Source of the DNA: Certhia americana
Lineage: Eukaryota; Chordata; Aves; Passeriformes; Certhiidae
Assembly (NCBI GenBank): GCA_018697195.1
Contig: CM031864.1
Location: 27,066,944 to 27,130,943 of the forward strand
DNA length: 64,000 nt
Direction of reading: 5' to 3'
Position numbers and translations under genes: made by a program. The first letter of the stretch is position 1. Every line of letters starts with the position of its first letter. The notes below the pieces were generated by a model, which saw only the letters and a list, made by a program, of their open reading frames with translations, made no database searches and had not been told where the DNA came from. Shown here in pieces: positions 35,001 to 47,822 of this stretch.

Positions 35001-36995
35001 TCTCCTGTAGATGAATTCTAGCAAGTGCTGGAGGTGTTGGACGCTGTACAGCTCAAGTCTGTACAACAAACAGCTCAGGGAAACTTGCAAACAATGAATT
35101 ATAGCATTCCAACCTCACTGTGGTGGGCCATAAATCAAGAGCCGTAGATCCTGCTGAACCAGCAATGTCCTTAACCTTCCTAAATTCCTGATGTGTAAAT
35201 ATGAAGACTTAACAATGTGGCCTCAGAACAAATTTCAGGGTCAAATATAACACCAAAATTATTCAGCGAGGAAGCAATTTTCTATTTCCAACCAGTGGTA
35301 CCACAAATGAGATGCTGCTTTTTAGCAGGCAGCAGGCCAAATAAAATCAATTCTGGTTTAAGCACCAAATGTTAGCAGACACTCCACACTTAACATCTTG
35401 TAAGTATCTTTCCAGAATAGAGACAGATTTATCTAAGTCATCAGGAGCTGTTTGATACACCTATTATATTTGGATGTCATCAGCATAAAGACAGTAATTA
35501 AGATCATGCTTCTAGAACCAATGACCCTGCCCGGAGCACATGCTGTGCATGGAAAACAGGACTGTCCTGCCTGCTAAAGCCTGGACTAGGATTTCCAAGT
35601 CTTGTCACTATCCTAACAATTGTAATCCAGAATTTTATAAAATAAAGAAAAAATGACTGAACAAAATTAACCAGAAATTCATTTTTCTTCTGTTCTATAA
35701 AAGTAAATTATGTGGAATAGACAATTATTATTCAATCTTATTGTGCGTCTAAGAAAACCTGTGGTTTATGATGCCAGGTGTTCAATTTATTTGGTGATTG
35801 TTTTTTACATTTATTGTATTATCTGCCAAATAGTTGCGTGCACAAGAAATACTGAAATCCTGCTCCCTATTCATATTGAATTAATCAAAACTCCTAATAA
35901 CTGCATGAAGTGAGGGGAAATTTAGAAATGGAGCACACAGTATTAGGATTTATTAACTACTTGTTTTGCAGCTCTACTTAATTATTGCCATCTAATTAGT
36001 TATCCATTATATAAAAGGGGAGATTAAAGAGCTATTTCTCCTCAGGAGTAAAAAAAGTCTCTTTAGAACTTTGAATTTAACTTCCATTGACTTGTTGAAA
36101 TGTGTTTCAGGCTTTCCTACAACTGATTGATTTATATATCACAGGTGTGAACTATTCAGCACTTGTCCACATGTCCCCAACCTTTAAAACATGAAGAGGA
36201 AAATTTTTTTGAAAAATTGGAGGCATAGATTCATTTATTCTATTCCTTTTTTAGGTTATTGGTAGATTTTTGGTTTGCCAGAATTTGCATTCTTTTAATT
36301 AATTGCACTGGGAGCTGTGCAGAGAAGAGGGGATTTGGGGGAAAGCTCATAAACAAGCAAGTAAAGCAAAAGACTCAACTCATAATACAGCATTAAACTT
36401 CTGAATTCTGTTTCCTTTTCTGTGAGCAATATAATGTGTATTTATTGCATTCGTCACCCGCTTTAACCTTTATATATTCACTTGAATAAAAATTTATTTA
36501 GTCTGACAGTTTTTTTATTTTTATATAAATAAAAAAATGTGGGTTTCAATTTTCTCTGCAGCTGAACAGAAATGCTCTTTCAGAACACACTTCCCTTCTT
36601 ACTGGTGTCTAGATATGAAACTGATAAAGAATGGGATAAAATGGGAGCTTCTTCTGCACAGAACAAAAAATTAATCAAATTTTTCTCAGGATTTTAAAGA
36701 TTTTTCACTGCTGCTGTGGCTGTCTATTTGAGAAACCTGACAGTTCCTTAAAATTGTGTTATATATAAACCACAAGATACTTCAGGAGGAGAGAGAAAGC
36801 AAAGAGAGAGGAAGAAAAAAAAAAAAGAGAGAGAATGTTATGGTGTTGAGTAAAAGTTTAAAAAAAAAAAAAAAAAAAAAAAGCAAAAAACCCCAGATGG
36901 AAGCAGAATGACACTTTCAACAGCTCTAAAACCATGAGAATATAATCATTTCATTATCTGAAGCCACTTCTTTTCTCTCAGACAATAGTAAGAGA
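32093..36995. other. Long AT-rich stretch, no supported gene
   Basis: It contains short (TA)/(CA) tracts near 33980-34035, an A-rich/GA-rich stretch at 36785-36835 and an A23 run at 36860-36882. A 117-codon minus-strand frame at 33437-33790 and a segment at 35000-35600 with higher complexity might be old repeat or conserved non-coding sequence, but I cannot name them. Confidence 0.4.
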
Positions 36996-37290
36996 AACCC
37001 TTCCCAAACCTTCCCAAACCTTCCCAAACCTTCCCAAACCTTCCCTTCCCAAACCTTCCCTTCCCAAACCTTCCCAAATCTTCCCAAACCTTCCCTTCCC
37101 AAACCTTCCCAAACCTTCCCAAACCTTCCCAAACCTTCCCTTCCCAAACCTTCCCAAACCTTCCATTCCCAAGCCTTCCCTTCCCAAACCTTCCCTTCCC
37201 AAACTTTCCCTTCCCAAACCTTCCCATTCTATCCCTTCCCATCCCTGGAACTTCCCTTCCCTGAACTTCCCTGAACCTCCCTTCCCTTTT
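36996..37290. repeat. (CTTCCCAAAC)n minisatellite, G-quadruplex prone on minus strand
   Basis: The 10-bp unit CTTCCCAAAC is repeated many times and mixed with a 15-bp form carrying an extra CTTCC. The array decays into CCCTT-rich sequence after about 37215. All G is on the minus strand as GGG every 10 nt (7-nt spacers). Long open frames read through it on the minus strand only because the unit lacks stops; they are artefacts. Confidence 0.95.
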
Positions 37291-38878
37291 GCTTGAGTTT
37301 CTTTGGATATTTTTTCTCTTGAGCCTATTGCACTTCAATAGCCCACCACAATCACTCCTTGGAACATCTCAGGAGGAAAATTACAGCAATTCAAAGCCTG
37401 TGATATGAAACAGTCCTTACTTTGATTTTGTGGACTTACAGCAACCAAACAGAAATGCAAAATGATTTTTAAAATTGTCTCTTATTTTTTCTTTTTCTTT
37501 TTTTTTTTTCCCTTTTTTCCCTGGTCTCAAAAAAAAATTTTGGTGTGAATCTGAGATTTTTATTCCAAGGAGAATTTTAACTAAGGTTAATTATCTTAGC
37601 CTCTGGAAGTATTGTAGTTCTCAGCCTTTAAAAATACGAAGCTGAGAATAGAGTTTCTGCCCTCATACAGAGAAATAAAAGTAGAAATGAGTATGTAAAC
37701 AGTACCCAAATCTGCTAAGAAAGTTCGTTTTGGGCAGCATTTTTTACACAAACTGACTTCACTAAATACTTCCTCCAGAAGAGAACGCAATCTCTGTTTA
37801 GAGAAAAAAATTCCCTACATCCAATAAAATAAGCAGATTGCTATTAAAATGTTACAAAATTTCTAAGAATTATGAAATATCTTCATGTTAAGTTTTAAGT
37901 ACAACAACATTAACTTTCCGTGCCTGGAATAGATTGAGTGAAATTCAGTGTAATGTGAATATCAGAGAATTATTCATAACCCTTACAGAAAACTGTCTGA
38001 ACGCTCTGAGGACAAAGTACATTTTCACTTCATCTTTATTCTCCTACAGTACACAAGGGCAAATGAGGATTTATGAGAGAAATACATGAGGAAATCACTT
38101 AAGTGAGCCTGACTCAACAAATATTTATATAAATACATATAAGGTTACTAACATTGGGTTTGATAGTGAAAATTAATTTCTAGAAAACAACAAGAAATGT
38201 GTTTTCTCAAACTTCAACATTGGCAGGAGTTGCTTCACTTTTTAGATGAAATCCAGCCAAGTACCTGGTTTTTAGAGGAAGCATTGCAAAGATCTGAATC
38301 GTAACTTTGTAATTCTATGAAAAATCTGACAAATATTTGATGTAAACACCTTCCAACACCTTGTCTGTGAGCAAAAAAATTTGAACCATTGATTCTATGC
38401 TGCACTACATCTAAGAGAAGGACAAGGACTATGGAAGGCTTGGCAAGACAATTATATTGGACCCTTTAGGAAATCAGAAGGGAGACTTAGTATGTTGGTA
38501 GGAGTGGCAATAATTCCAGGTTGATTATTCCCTCATTCTGATGCTATAGTTATGTTGCCAGTTCTGGAAGGACCTAGAACCTGTTTACTTGTGTTAGAGG
38601 GTAAGTGTATGAAGTCTTAATAAGATTATTATTGTTGTTATTATTATGTTATGGAGGTAGAACAGCTTGCTGGACTAAAGTGTGAAGTCAGAATCCCTTA
38701 TTTTCAAATGGGTTTAAAGTTAAATAAACACAACACTCATTTAGACTCAGGACACAAATCCAACAGGCTTCTAATATGACCATGCAGAATTTTTAATTCA
38801 TATATGAATTGTACAGTTCTGTTGTTACACAACATTAAATATGCTGCACAATGTTAAGAAATCCAAGTCTATAGATAC
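37291..38878. other. AT-rich DNA, nothing recognised
   Basis: There is a T-rich run near 37480-37530 and short TTATTA repeats near 38622-38648. I see no gene or named repeat. Confidence 0.45.
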
Positions 38879-39560
38879 TGTTGTAACAGAGTATTCACTT
38901 GCTTTCCGGCATGGGGTTACTTCTGTTACATCAAATCTAGCTTTGCTGGGGAGCATGGCTTAAAAACTAGGATGCATGCGATGGATGAGGCTTAGAGATG
39001 TTGTTTAATCGATTGGAGTGACCTTGTGTTCTCTATGCAGCATTCACAGGCCAAATGCCCTGGAGCTCTTTCTAGAGAGCGCATGGTCCGAGAGCTGCAC
39101 CAGTCAAAGACCCAGGGGGTGTGGCTAACTTGGCCAGATGCAGGGTTTACTTGTGAAAATATTTAATTGCTTATTATGTTAATAAGTTAATAAGTTATGG
39201 GGCAGGGGCTTGACTTTATAAGTTTAAGGTTTTAGCTTCCTGTTTCCCAGGGTCTTAGATTTACTCCTTGGTATAAAGAATTTGGGCTTGGCTTTTCTAT
39301 CCATTCCAGCTAATTGGACTGCTGCAGGAAACCCTGCCTTTTTTTATTCTCTCTCTTTCTCTCTGTCTCTCTTTTTCCCCTCTCTGCTCTCTTCCCCCCC
39401 CCCCCCCCCCCACCCTCCCCCCTTCCCCGCTTAGATAGGAACACTTACCCTTCTTTAACAATAAATGGTTCTCATATAATATTTCCTACATTCTCTCTTT
39501 ATTTTCATAAAAAAGAATTCTCCCCAGCTCCCCCTTTTGCAGCAGGATAAGACAGGTCCT
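38879..39560 (+). repeat. LTR-like sequence, bounds uncertain
   Basis: The stretch has a TATA-like TATAAGTT near 39217, a pyrimidine-rich tract with C18 (39394-39411), AATAAATGG near 39461 and a short downstream part ending GATAAGACA. This order fits an LTR. A 5-mer gaacc flanks a wider interval (38577-38581 and 39604-39608), but chance agreement is likely at that width. Confidence 0.4.
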
Positions 39561-39835
39561 CACAGTGTTCTACCTCCCATTTCACTGATGAATTCTCTAT
39601 TCAGAACCAAAACTACAGAGATATTCCAGACAGTGACCTTGCCTGCACATACTGACACAGTCATGTGTGCCACATCTAAGCCATGAGACAACATACTTCC
39701 TGGTGCTAATCCCTCAAAGTTTAGATGAAGAAAAAGAGTGCAGATATTGTTCAGATTTTATGATTTTGGGGGTACGTGAAAGTCAGGATGTTCATCTGGC
39801 ATGAGAACAGAGTTCAGGCAAAGAATCAGACATTC

Positions 39836-40245
39836 ACAGAATCATTAATGGTGGAAAAGCTCCCTAAAGTCACCAAGTCCAAACATTAGTCCAGTGTCAC
39901 AAAAACGTTCACAGCTAAACCAGTGCCACAGACATATGGTTTTTTGAACACTTCCAAGGACAAGTACTCCACCAGTGCCCATGGCAGTTATGTTCCAATT
40001 CCTGAACATGCTTTCTGTGAAGAAATTTTCCCAATATCCAACCTGACCCTCCCTTGGCACAGCCTGAACTGTTCCCTCTCCTGTCCCTGTTCCCTGGGAG
40101 CATAGCCTATCCCCCCCTCAGCTGCCCCTTCCTGTCAGGGAGTTGTGCAGAGCCAGAAGGCCCCCCGAGCCTCATTTTCTCTGGGTTGAACCACTTTCCC
40201 AGTTCCCTCAGCCACTCTTCATCAGATTGGTGCTCTGAAACATCA
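39836..40245 (-). mobile_element. CR1 LINE 3' region
   Basis: Reverse CR1 landmarks: ACAGAATCATTAATGGTGG tail; CACTTCCAAGGACAAG; GAAATTTTCCCAATATCCAA; GTTCCCTGGGAGC; and CTCTGGGTTGAACC. It is diverged. Confidence 0.82.
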
Positions 40246-41749
40246 ATTTGAAATAGTTTGACCCTGAGAAAATACTGTTCAGCTCCATGGTAAATAGTTA
40301 AAGGAAATTTCTCCTATTGTATTAATATCTACCCAGACAATGTGGACTATACAAGTGTGCAGATCTTTGCAAGCAGTTCTTGCTCAGTGCACTTAGTTTA
40401 TATCTGTCCTTCCATAGATAAAGATTTCAATTTTACACATTTAGATATCTAATCTGCAACAACAAATCTTTCCTATTTTGTAAGTGAAGTTTGAGAAGAC
40501 TTTGGTACCAGGATTGTTTCACCTTTCAGAATATATAAATTAATAACATTCTGTATCTTTCATTTCTGCATCTTAACCAGCAAACCCATAAAGGTATTTA
40601 TAAATTTATGACTCTGACAGAAAATGCTAAGAGTATTCCCTGCTTTCTTGCACTGTGTCTGTCAGAGAAGTTAGACAGTCACGCCTTCTAATGAGGATCC
40701 TTCATGAAAACTCTGGGAGAATCAGCTCCTGTAGTGCTTTGTTCCCCTGAACTCTAAATAATGCTTTAATTATGTCTTGACAAATTTTTGAAACTTTTCC
40801 TTAGTTTTAGGAGTCACATATGACTATCTTGAAGGAACATTGACAGTCTCTGAATAAACTCATAACGTCATTTGTTATGAAAACAAACAGGCATTTGTTT
40901 CTTTACAGAATGCTAAAGAAAGTGAATTCTGAAATACACTAATTGAACTCATATATTTGAGTACAAAAGTATCACAGAGAACAACCCATGTCTAAAACAG
41001 CATGTAAGCTGCACCACTGGTGAAGTCAGATATTGCTAATCCATTATGCAATATTTTCATTTTCTTGTTAGGTAGCATCACAAATATGTTGATTTTCTAC
41101 TCTAAATGTCACTTTCCTAATCATGCAAGCGTGAGCTGTATCAGTTTTTCTTCATTTGACTATCTTTTTCTTATTTCTCATTTGTGTAGGGACAAAAATC
41201 TAAATCCTGATGATCTCTGTAGCAGCTGCTTATTACACTTGCTGTGTTTGGTATACTGATAGCACTTTACTGCAGCTGATTACTGTGTTTTAATGGTGCA
41301 GTAAATTCAGGAATACTATAGAGGAAGTGTCTTTCTTAGAATAATAAGTGCCTTTCTATAAAACAAAAAAATCATAAGGAAAAGTCAGTCTCTATGTTAT
41401 TAAGTCCTTCTCTTACCAATTTAACAAATATCATACATATGCAAGACAATAGTTTCTGTCAGATTCTTGGGGAAAAAGCCACCATCTATTGCTTAAATTT
41501 ACATTTTGTTTTAAAGAATCAAGATTTTTGTTTCATGGGCTTGCAGCATCTTGTTTGTATTCACAGAATTACTTATACGGTGGGACACCACATTACAGAA
41601 AATACTGTACAGCACATGAGTTTTCTTGTGAATGCTTGGTAAATTTAAACTCTCTGAAAATGTGAATCACTTTTGCAGTGATTGCACTTTTTGATTTGCA
41701 GTTTCTGTAGCCCTGTAATGCTTCTTTTCTGCACATATTTAAATCAGAG
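40246..41749. other. AT-rich DNA, nothing recognised
   Basis: Several frames of 70-80 codons occur on the plus strand near 41020-41640. They have no domain or splice context that I can support. Confidence 0.45.
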
Positions 41750-41895
41750 TCCCTGGAAGTGTCCAAGGCCAAGCTGGAGAGGGCTTGGAGCAGCCTGAGA
41801 GAGTGGAAGGTGTCCCTGCCCATGGCAGAGGTGCAATAAAATGATCTTTAAGGTCCCTTCAAACCCGAACTGTTCTCTGGCTCTGTAGATGATTG
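41750..41895 (+). mobile_element. CR1 LINE 3' fragment
   Basis: CR1 3' end: CCCTGGAAGTGTCCAAGGCC, GGAGCAGCCTGAGAGAGTGG, GCCCATGGCAGAGG, then TTTAAGGTCCCTTC and a degraded tail. Confidence 0.88.
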
Positions 41896-42639
41896 GCACA
41901 ATTCTTCCATGTGTCCAATGTGCAGATGAATTCAGATCAGGGATGACATATGTAGAAAACTGAATATAAGCCTCCAGAGAAATCTGTGGTACAAAATACA
42001 GGTGATACTTAGGTGTGAATCACATTTAGTTGCAGTTGAAAGGGGAAGACCTGGATCTTAGTTTTAGAGACAGGTTCTGACATTCTATCTAACCCCATCG
42101 TAAATTTGCATCAATTCCACCCCATGACATCTTTCCTGCTTCTATTTTTAACTGAATGCCGAGTTTCCATCCTGTGTGAAAAACATAGTGCCCAAACTGA
42201 CACGGTAAATAAAGGAGGAAGTGATATTTGTGTTTAGTCTTAATTACTCAAGTTTTTGCCAAAAGAATACTAAAACAAAGTCAGCAGATAACTATCTGGT
42301 GGATATAAAAAATGTTTATTTTAATTAATTTTTCCAAATTCTTTTCTGAGGTCACCATTTGCCTTATAGCCATGTGGAATCAGAAACTTATTTCTCTTAC
42401 TTACTCACTGGGGTTTATTTGATTTCAAATTGGATTTCCCCATTTCAATGAGGGAATGTTATTTCTGCCTGAATTTCAGAGGGCCTATTAAGAATTACTT
42501 AACAATTGGAATGTTCTTAATGATAAACCATTAAGAAACTCTTTTCCTCCTTTGAAGATATAACATGGTGGGGGAAAGTAAATCTGTTACCACTCTCTTG
42601 CTCTGCTACCTTTTGCAAGGAGCTGAAAATTTGGGTTCT

Positions 42640-42712
42640 TGATGTTGATAAAAGTTGGACTAGATGATCTTGGAGGTCTTTTCCAATTTTAATGATTCTA
42701 TGGTTCTGTGTC
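42640..42712 (+). mobile_element. CR1 LINE extreme 3' end
   Basis: GTTGGACTAGATGATCTTGG, then AGGTCTTTTCCAATTTTAAT and the ATTCTATGGTTCTGTG tail of CR1. Confidence 0.85.
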
Positions 42713-44335
42713 TTAGTGGAAGACTGGGGTTTCCTTAAATGTAGACTACCTTGGAATATTGACTTATTTCCATGACAATGTTTGTTAAGAAATCTTTCTA
42801 TTTAGTATTTCCAATTATTATTCTTTCTAAAAGATTCTGCAAGTGTGTAACTTGCTGAAGCTATATCTCTCTGAAATAAATTGTTTTGTTGTGTGAAATA
42901 TGTAACCTCTGGAACACATGATCCTTTATATTGTAAGTGTTCTGTAGAGACAGAGTTGCTGCTGGGTCTAATGAAATACCACCTGATAAACATATTACTC
43001 CCTATCTTAGTATAGTAAATATTCCAGGGTCAAACCCTGACCCCACCTGCATAAATCTTGCTCACAAAGGTACCCCCTGGCCTAATGTTCAACGGGGACA
43101 CAAAAATAGTTACCAACTTAATTGCTGCCAGAGAACTATAATTCAATCTTCATCTCCTGGTACATTTAATCGGTTCAATGTCTTCTATTTAAAAAATAAA
43201 TATTTATCAACAGGACAAAGTGTCAGTGTCTTGATGTCTGTTTTTAGTAACGTGAAGAATAATCATTTTCAAATGGGTTCCTAATTATGAATTCTGCCCA
43301 AAATACATCCTGTTTAATAAGGTAAATGGACAACTCTCTGTACTTGTAAATGTTTTTAGAGCAATAAGACAGAGACTGGCTAACACAGTTATGAAAACAG
43401 AGAAGTTTTCAGTGTACCCTTCTGTTTTAAGTTATTTGTAACATACAACCCTGCTTTTTATAGCCACCTTCCTAGAGAGAAAAATCTCATCTAAGACAAG
43501 TGCAAACTCTTCAGCAATGAACATATTTGAGACCTCAACTGAGATAACGCATCAGGTTAGAAGCAGAAAGATGAACTGGATGGTTTGTACTCAAGGGGGA
43601 GGAGAAGAAAATTTAAATAGTTTCCATGTATTGATGTTATTTTAAAGGACCATCTAAAACACTGAATAGTCTCATACATTCTTCCAGGCATTAATCATCT
43701 TAAGAACACCTTAACATTCAAATTTAGCACTAAATTTCTTCAAGTAGCTTTTATTTGTGACCTGAATTAACATCTAACATTTGTTTCATTATAGAGTTTG
43801 CCATATATCAAGGTTTCTCTACAGATTGTTAAAAGTTCAGCCTGACATCTGTTTTACTTGGTGTTCCACTGATTTACATTGGAAATTTTTAAATAACAAG
43901 TATTTCTCAGAGAAGAGGCTGGTATCAAGTCTAGTAACTCCTAGAAAAATTCGTTTGCTAATTAACAGTATATGTTGCCATATTCTATATTTAACTCTAT
44001 TTTAGTGGTTGATTTAGAAAAATTACATGAGTAAAAGTATTTTGAAAGTAACTCTGAAACCATGGAATTAATAAAAAGTAGAACTCAGAACCAACTACTA
44101 ACATTTTACTACAGTTTTACATGTTCTCTGAGTGAGCATAGACACCTCTCCTTTTTTTAAACAAACTTCTCCAAATTTCCAGTGGATTTGGAGCTGGAAC
44201 AGCGAAACATCTTGGTTTCCTTTTAGGTTGTCTATGGTTAATGAGGTAAATATGCTTTTATGAAATTAATTTGTGTGTGTTCTTCCTGCAAATCTATAAA
44301 TAGCATTTATACTGTGGATATTAATTAAAGGAAGT
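42713..44335. other. AT-rich DNA with an unidentified ORF
   Basis: A 115-codon plus-strand frame (42937-43284) has a Pro/Asn-rich, Cys-containing sequence unlike the low-complexity frames nearby. It might be a decayed retroviral env piece, but no diagnostic motif is present. The rest is AT-rich without recognised features. Confidence 0.3.
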
Positions 44336-44810
44336 AATAGACTTGTCAGGGCAAGCCCAGAGGACAGCCACACAGAGGTCAGAGGACAAGAACACCTGTC
44401 ATTTTTAGGAAGTCTAAGGGAATTGAGGTTCCGTAGCTTGGTGAAGAAAAGACTCCAGTGGGATTTTATTGCAGCCTTTCAATGTGCAAAGGGACTTTAA
44501 GAGAGATGGTGAAAGACTTTTTACCAAAGCCTGGAATGCCAGGACAAGGGACAATGGTTTTAAACCAAAGACATGAGATAGATTTGCACTGGATTCAAGA
44601 CAGAAATTTTTTTATGATGTGGACACTGAAACAAAAGTAGAGCTTGGCCAGAGAAGCTATGGCTGCCCCATCTCTGGAAGTGTCCAAGGACAAGTTGGAT
44701 GAGGCTTGGAGCAGCCTGGGATAGTGGAAGTTATCCCTGCCCATGGCAGGAGGGGAGGATTGGATGATCTTTAAAGTCCTTTCCAACACAAGCTATTCTA
44801 TGAATTACAT
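44336..44810 (+). mobile_element. CR1 LINE 3' region (longer copy)
   Basis: CR1 blocks in order: AGAACACCTGTC-like start; AGGTTCCGTAGCTTGGTGAA; GGACAAGGGACAATGGTTTT; CAGAGAAGCTATGGCTGCCC; CCATGGCAGGAGGGG; and the end GCTATTCTATGAATTA. Confidence 0.9.
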
Positions 44811-46047
44811 TTTCCATGGTAGTATCCACTGAATCCACACTGTAATGTGATCTTTATACATAAAGGATGTCCCAAATTACTTATAACCTAGTCAAATATG
44901 AAAAAATAATACTAAAAAGGAAGTTTTTTGCTTCGATATTTTATAGATAAGACAACCAAGAATCTTCCCTCTCTTGAGGTCTAACTTTGCATTCTATTGG
45001 AGCAGAATATTGCTGGTTAGAAATTACACCACTACAGAATTCCTGCACACACAGTCCTGAATTCCATTTCTCTTATACAATACAGGCAGCAAAAGAGTAA
45101 TTTGAGTATTGTTGTCTATGAATTATACTTGTGTCATTCAGAGACTTAAATGGTCATAGGCAATAAAGGTGAATTAATATTTTGTATGCAGTAACAGCAT
45201 ATACAGAAGGCCACAGAAGTTAATATCCAGAGAAATACACTTGGAATAATTAATGCCATGTCTTATTTTTGTGTTGTGCATGTTTTGCTAAAGAAAAAAT
45301 TTTAAAATTCCTCTCTGTGTTCTTTATAGATCTTGCAAATTTTTTTTAATAGAAATATGGCTTTAGAGTCTTAATATCCGCTCATCTGTAACTAGAAAAC
45401 ACCAAATTGTGACTGGAGATGCATTAATTGGTAATTATCATCCTATTCTTGGTGTAACAAAGATCAAGAATCACTAAGAAATAATACTTTTTGAGGGAGG
45501 TGACTAAGGTAATTTGCCCAGTTTTTCACCCAAATAAGCACATTCAAGAACTAACTCACATATTGCCTTGATTTTCTGAGGATCTCATCATCTTTCAGTT
45601 TCCCCAGCATTCTGGATGCTGAAGAAGTGCAAGGCCTACACACAAAAAAAGAGCAACTACATGTTTTCCTCTTAGTTTCTCCTTAAGTTGTATTACCTCT
45701 TATAAATAACACAGTGCTTTGTAGAGGAATTAAATGTTATCCCAATTTACCAGGGAATGGAAAGTAAAACAAAGACTGCAAGTATTCAACATTTTGTAAG
45801 CCAGTAAGAGAGACAGAAATGAAGATTCTAGACTTCTATTCCATTTCCTACACAGTTGTACCTGACAGGTGTCTCCTTCTCACTAATGATAGTACTTGTA
45901 CAATCTACATATGATTTGTATGTAAACATGTCAATATAAACATTAATCTTTATACAATTAAATCAAGCATTTTATTTATTTTTATATATATATATATGCA
46001 TATACACTAAAATAACTCAAAAATAATTAATCAAAGAGCAACCTTTA
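44811..46047. other. AT-rich DNA, nothing recognised
   Basis: A (TA)n run lies near 45984-45997. No gene or named repeat is supported. Confidence 0.45.
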
Positions 46048-46393
46048 CAGTATCACAGAATAGTTTGAGTTGTGAGTTGGAAGGGACCTTATAGCCCATC
46101 CAGTGACACCCCATGCCATGGGACAGGGACTATTTCCACTAGCCAAGGTTGCTCCCAGCCCCATCCAGCCTGGCCTTGGACACTTCCAGGGATCCAGGGG
46201 TAGCCACAGCTTCTCTAGACACCCTGTGCCAGGGCCTTCCCAAACTCACAGGTAACAGTTCCTTCCCAATATTGCATCTAATCCTGACTTCAGGCAGTGA
46301 GACGCCATTCCCTACCTCCTGTCCTTCCATCCCTTTTCCCACATCCTTCTCCAGCTCTTTTGGAGTTCCTTTAGGCACTGGAATATGGACACT

Positions 46394-46716
46394 TGCTGTG
46401 AACAGAGAAAACCAGTTCTCAGCTTTTCTCAGGATTAGCTTGGGCAAAGCTGAAGAAAGAATGTAAGTAAAGATTGACACCTGTTTTTTGGCAAATGCCA
46501 CACAGGAAAAACAAGTGCTGTTTTGCAGGATTTTTTTTCAAGGGGTGTCGGTCCCTTCTTCTCCAATAAGACTATTGTTTTCTCAGATTAACCAAGCTGT
46601 ACGTAATCCATGGAGCACACTATAAAAGTGTGTGGCATTTCTAATAAAGTTGCTTTTTAACCATTGCTTTCTGATCTGGAGTCCGTGTCGTGTGTGCTGC
46701 TTGATAATATACAGCA
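46394..46716 (+). repeat. Solo LTR (323 bp) inside CR1
   Basis: It starts TGCTGTGAAC and ends ATACAGCA, with a perfect 5-bp TSD, acact, at 46389-46393 and 46717-46721. A TATA box (CTATAAAAG) lies near 46622 and AATAAAG near 46643. The CR1 sequence resumes directly after it. Confidence 0.9.
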
Positions 46717-46979
46717 ACACTGGGAGGGGCTTTGAGGTCTCTTCTCCAGGTGAACAATCCCAACTCTCCCAGCTTGGCTCCAGAGCAGAGGGGTTGCAAC
46801 CCTGGGAGCATCTCCATGACATCTGGATTCTCTCCATTAGCTCCAGTGTTGGGCCCCAGGGCTGGAGGAGCTCTGCAGGTGGGGTCTTACCTGGGCATTA
46901 TTGGAGTTAATGTCCAATACTACAGACAGAACCGAGCCTGGCTTTCCTGGCCTTGCTAACTGAGCCAATTGGCAGCAGC

Positions 46980-47691
46980 TGTGGTGTTTTACCACAGAGA
47001 TACCTTTGACACACCGGGCACTGAGGACAAGTCCAGACCCACTGGAGTTTTCAGGATTCTCTTCCATGGAGCAGTTTTAAGGCAAGCTGAAGGAAGGAGT
47101 CAATTTCTGATAGAGGGTTCAATCCAAGGCTTTTATTCCAGCACAGATGCCTCTGAATGTAGCAAATCCTCTAACAGAATTAATCAGAATTGTAGCCATA
47201 ATCTGTAGAGGCTATAGTAGCTGCTATTACTGCTGATGGTACTGCAGATCTGACTCAGATGGAACTATGATGCAACTCTCGAAACCGCATGGTCCCTGTC
47301 CCCTTTTTACCTGGGGTAAGGGGAGGTGGGGAGGAGGGGGAAAGCTACACACCAGGTATGGGAGGGGGGGTTTCCCAGGAGAAAGGACACCTGGAATGCC
47401 CAATGCCCTAAAGGGTACAGAGTATCTTTTAAATTTGCAAACCACTTGACGTCCTTTTGGGATTCCAGGGTGGATAGACAACCTATCAGGGGTCAGGGTG
47501 GGGAAAGGAAGGCTGATTGACACATGGTGGGGGGGGTGGAATCTTTAGGGGAAGAACCAATACTTCCAGGTAAGCCATGAAATTGCACCATTACAGGCGG
47601 GGCAGACGGGTAGAATCCTCCACCTCCCTTGTTGACCCGGGACTCAGCCCAGGGCATGAGGAGTTCTGGGAATCAGGTCCAGCTCTCCACA
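46980..47691 (-). repeat. Solo LTR (712 bp) inside the same CR1
   Basis: On the minus strand it runs from TGTGGAGAGC (right end) to AAACACCACA (left end). Flanking 5-mers are gcagc (46975-46979) and gcacc (47692-47696), one mismatch; the CR1 consensus at this place reads GCACC. An AATAAAAG signal (minus) lies near 47135. Confidence 0.8.
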
Positions 47692-47822
47692 GCACCCCCA
47701 ACTCCTTTTCCCAGGGCTGCTTTTAATCCACTCTATGTCGAGCCTGGATTTGTGCCTGGGATTGCCCCACTGATGTGTAGCTCCGGTACTTGGCCTTGCT
47801 GAAATTCATTTGACCACTCAAA

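Larger units (their letters stand above)
46048..47822 (-). mobile_element. CR1 LINE copy split by two LTRs
   Basis: Three pieces of one reverse-oriented CR1 are seen. 46048-46393 covers the 3' tail to the GGCACTGGA segment. 46717-46979 covers GGGAGGGGC...AACAATCCCAACTCTC...GGGTCTTACC. 47692-47822 covers GCACCCCCAACTCC...GGATTGCCCC...TTGGCCTTGCTGAAATTCAT. The pieces follow CR1 order with LTRs at both breaks. Confidence 0.88.

Noticed and set aside
36996..37290. CRISPR array
   Set aside because: The repeat is a short simple tandem unit with no unique spacers, in a eukaryotic setting.
36926..37338. Long minus-strand frames of Gly/Lys/Trp/Glu repeats
   Set aside because: They are a by-product of the 10-bp CTTCCCAAAC tandem repeat, which has no stop in the frames concerned.
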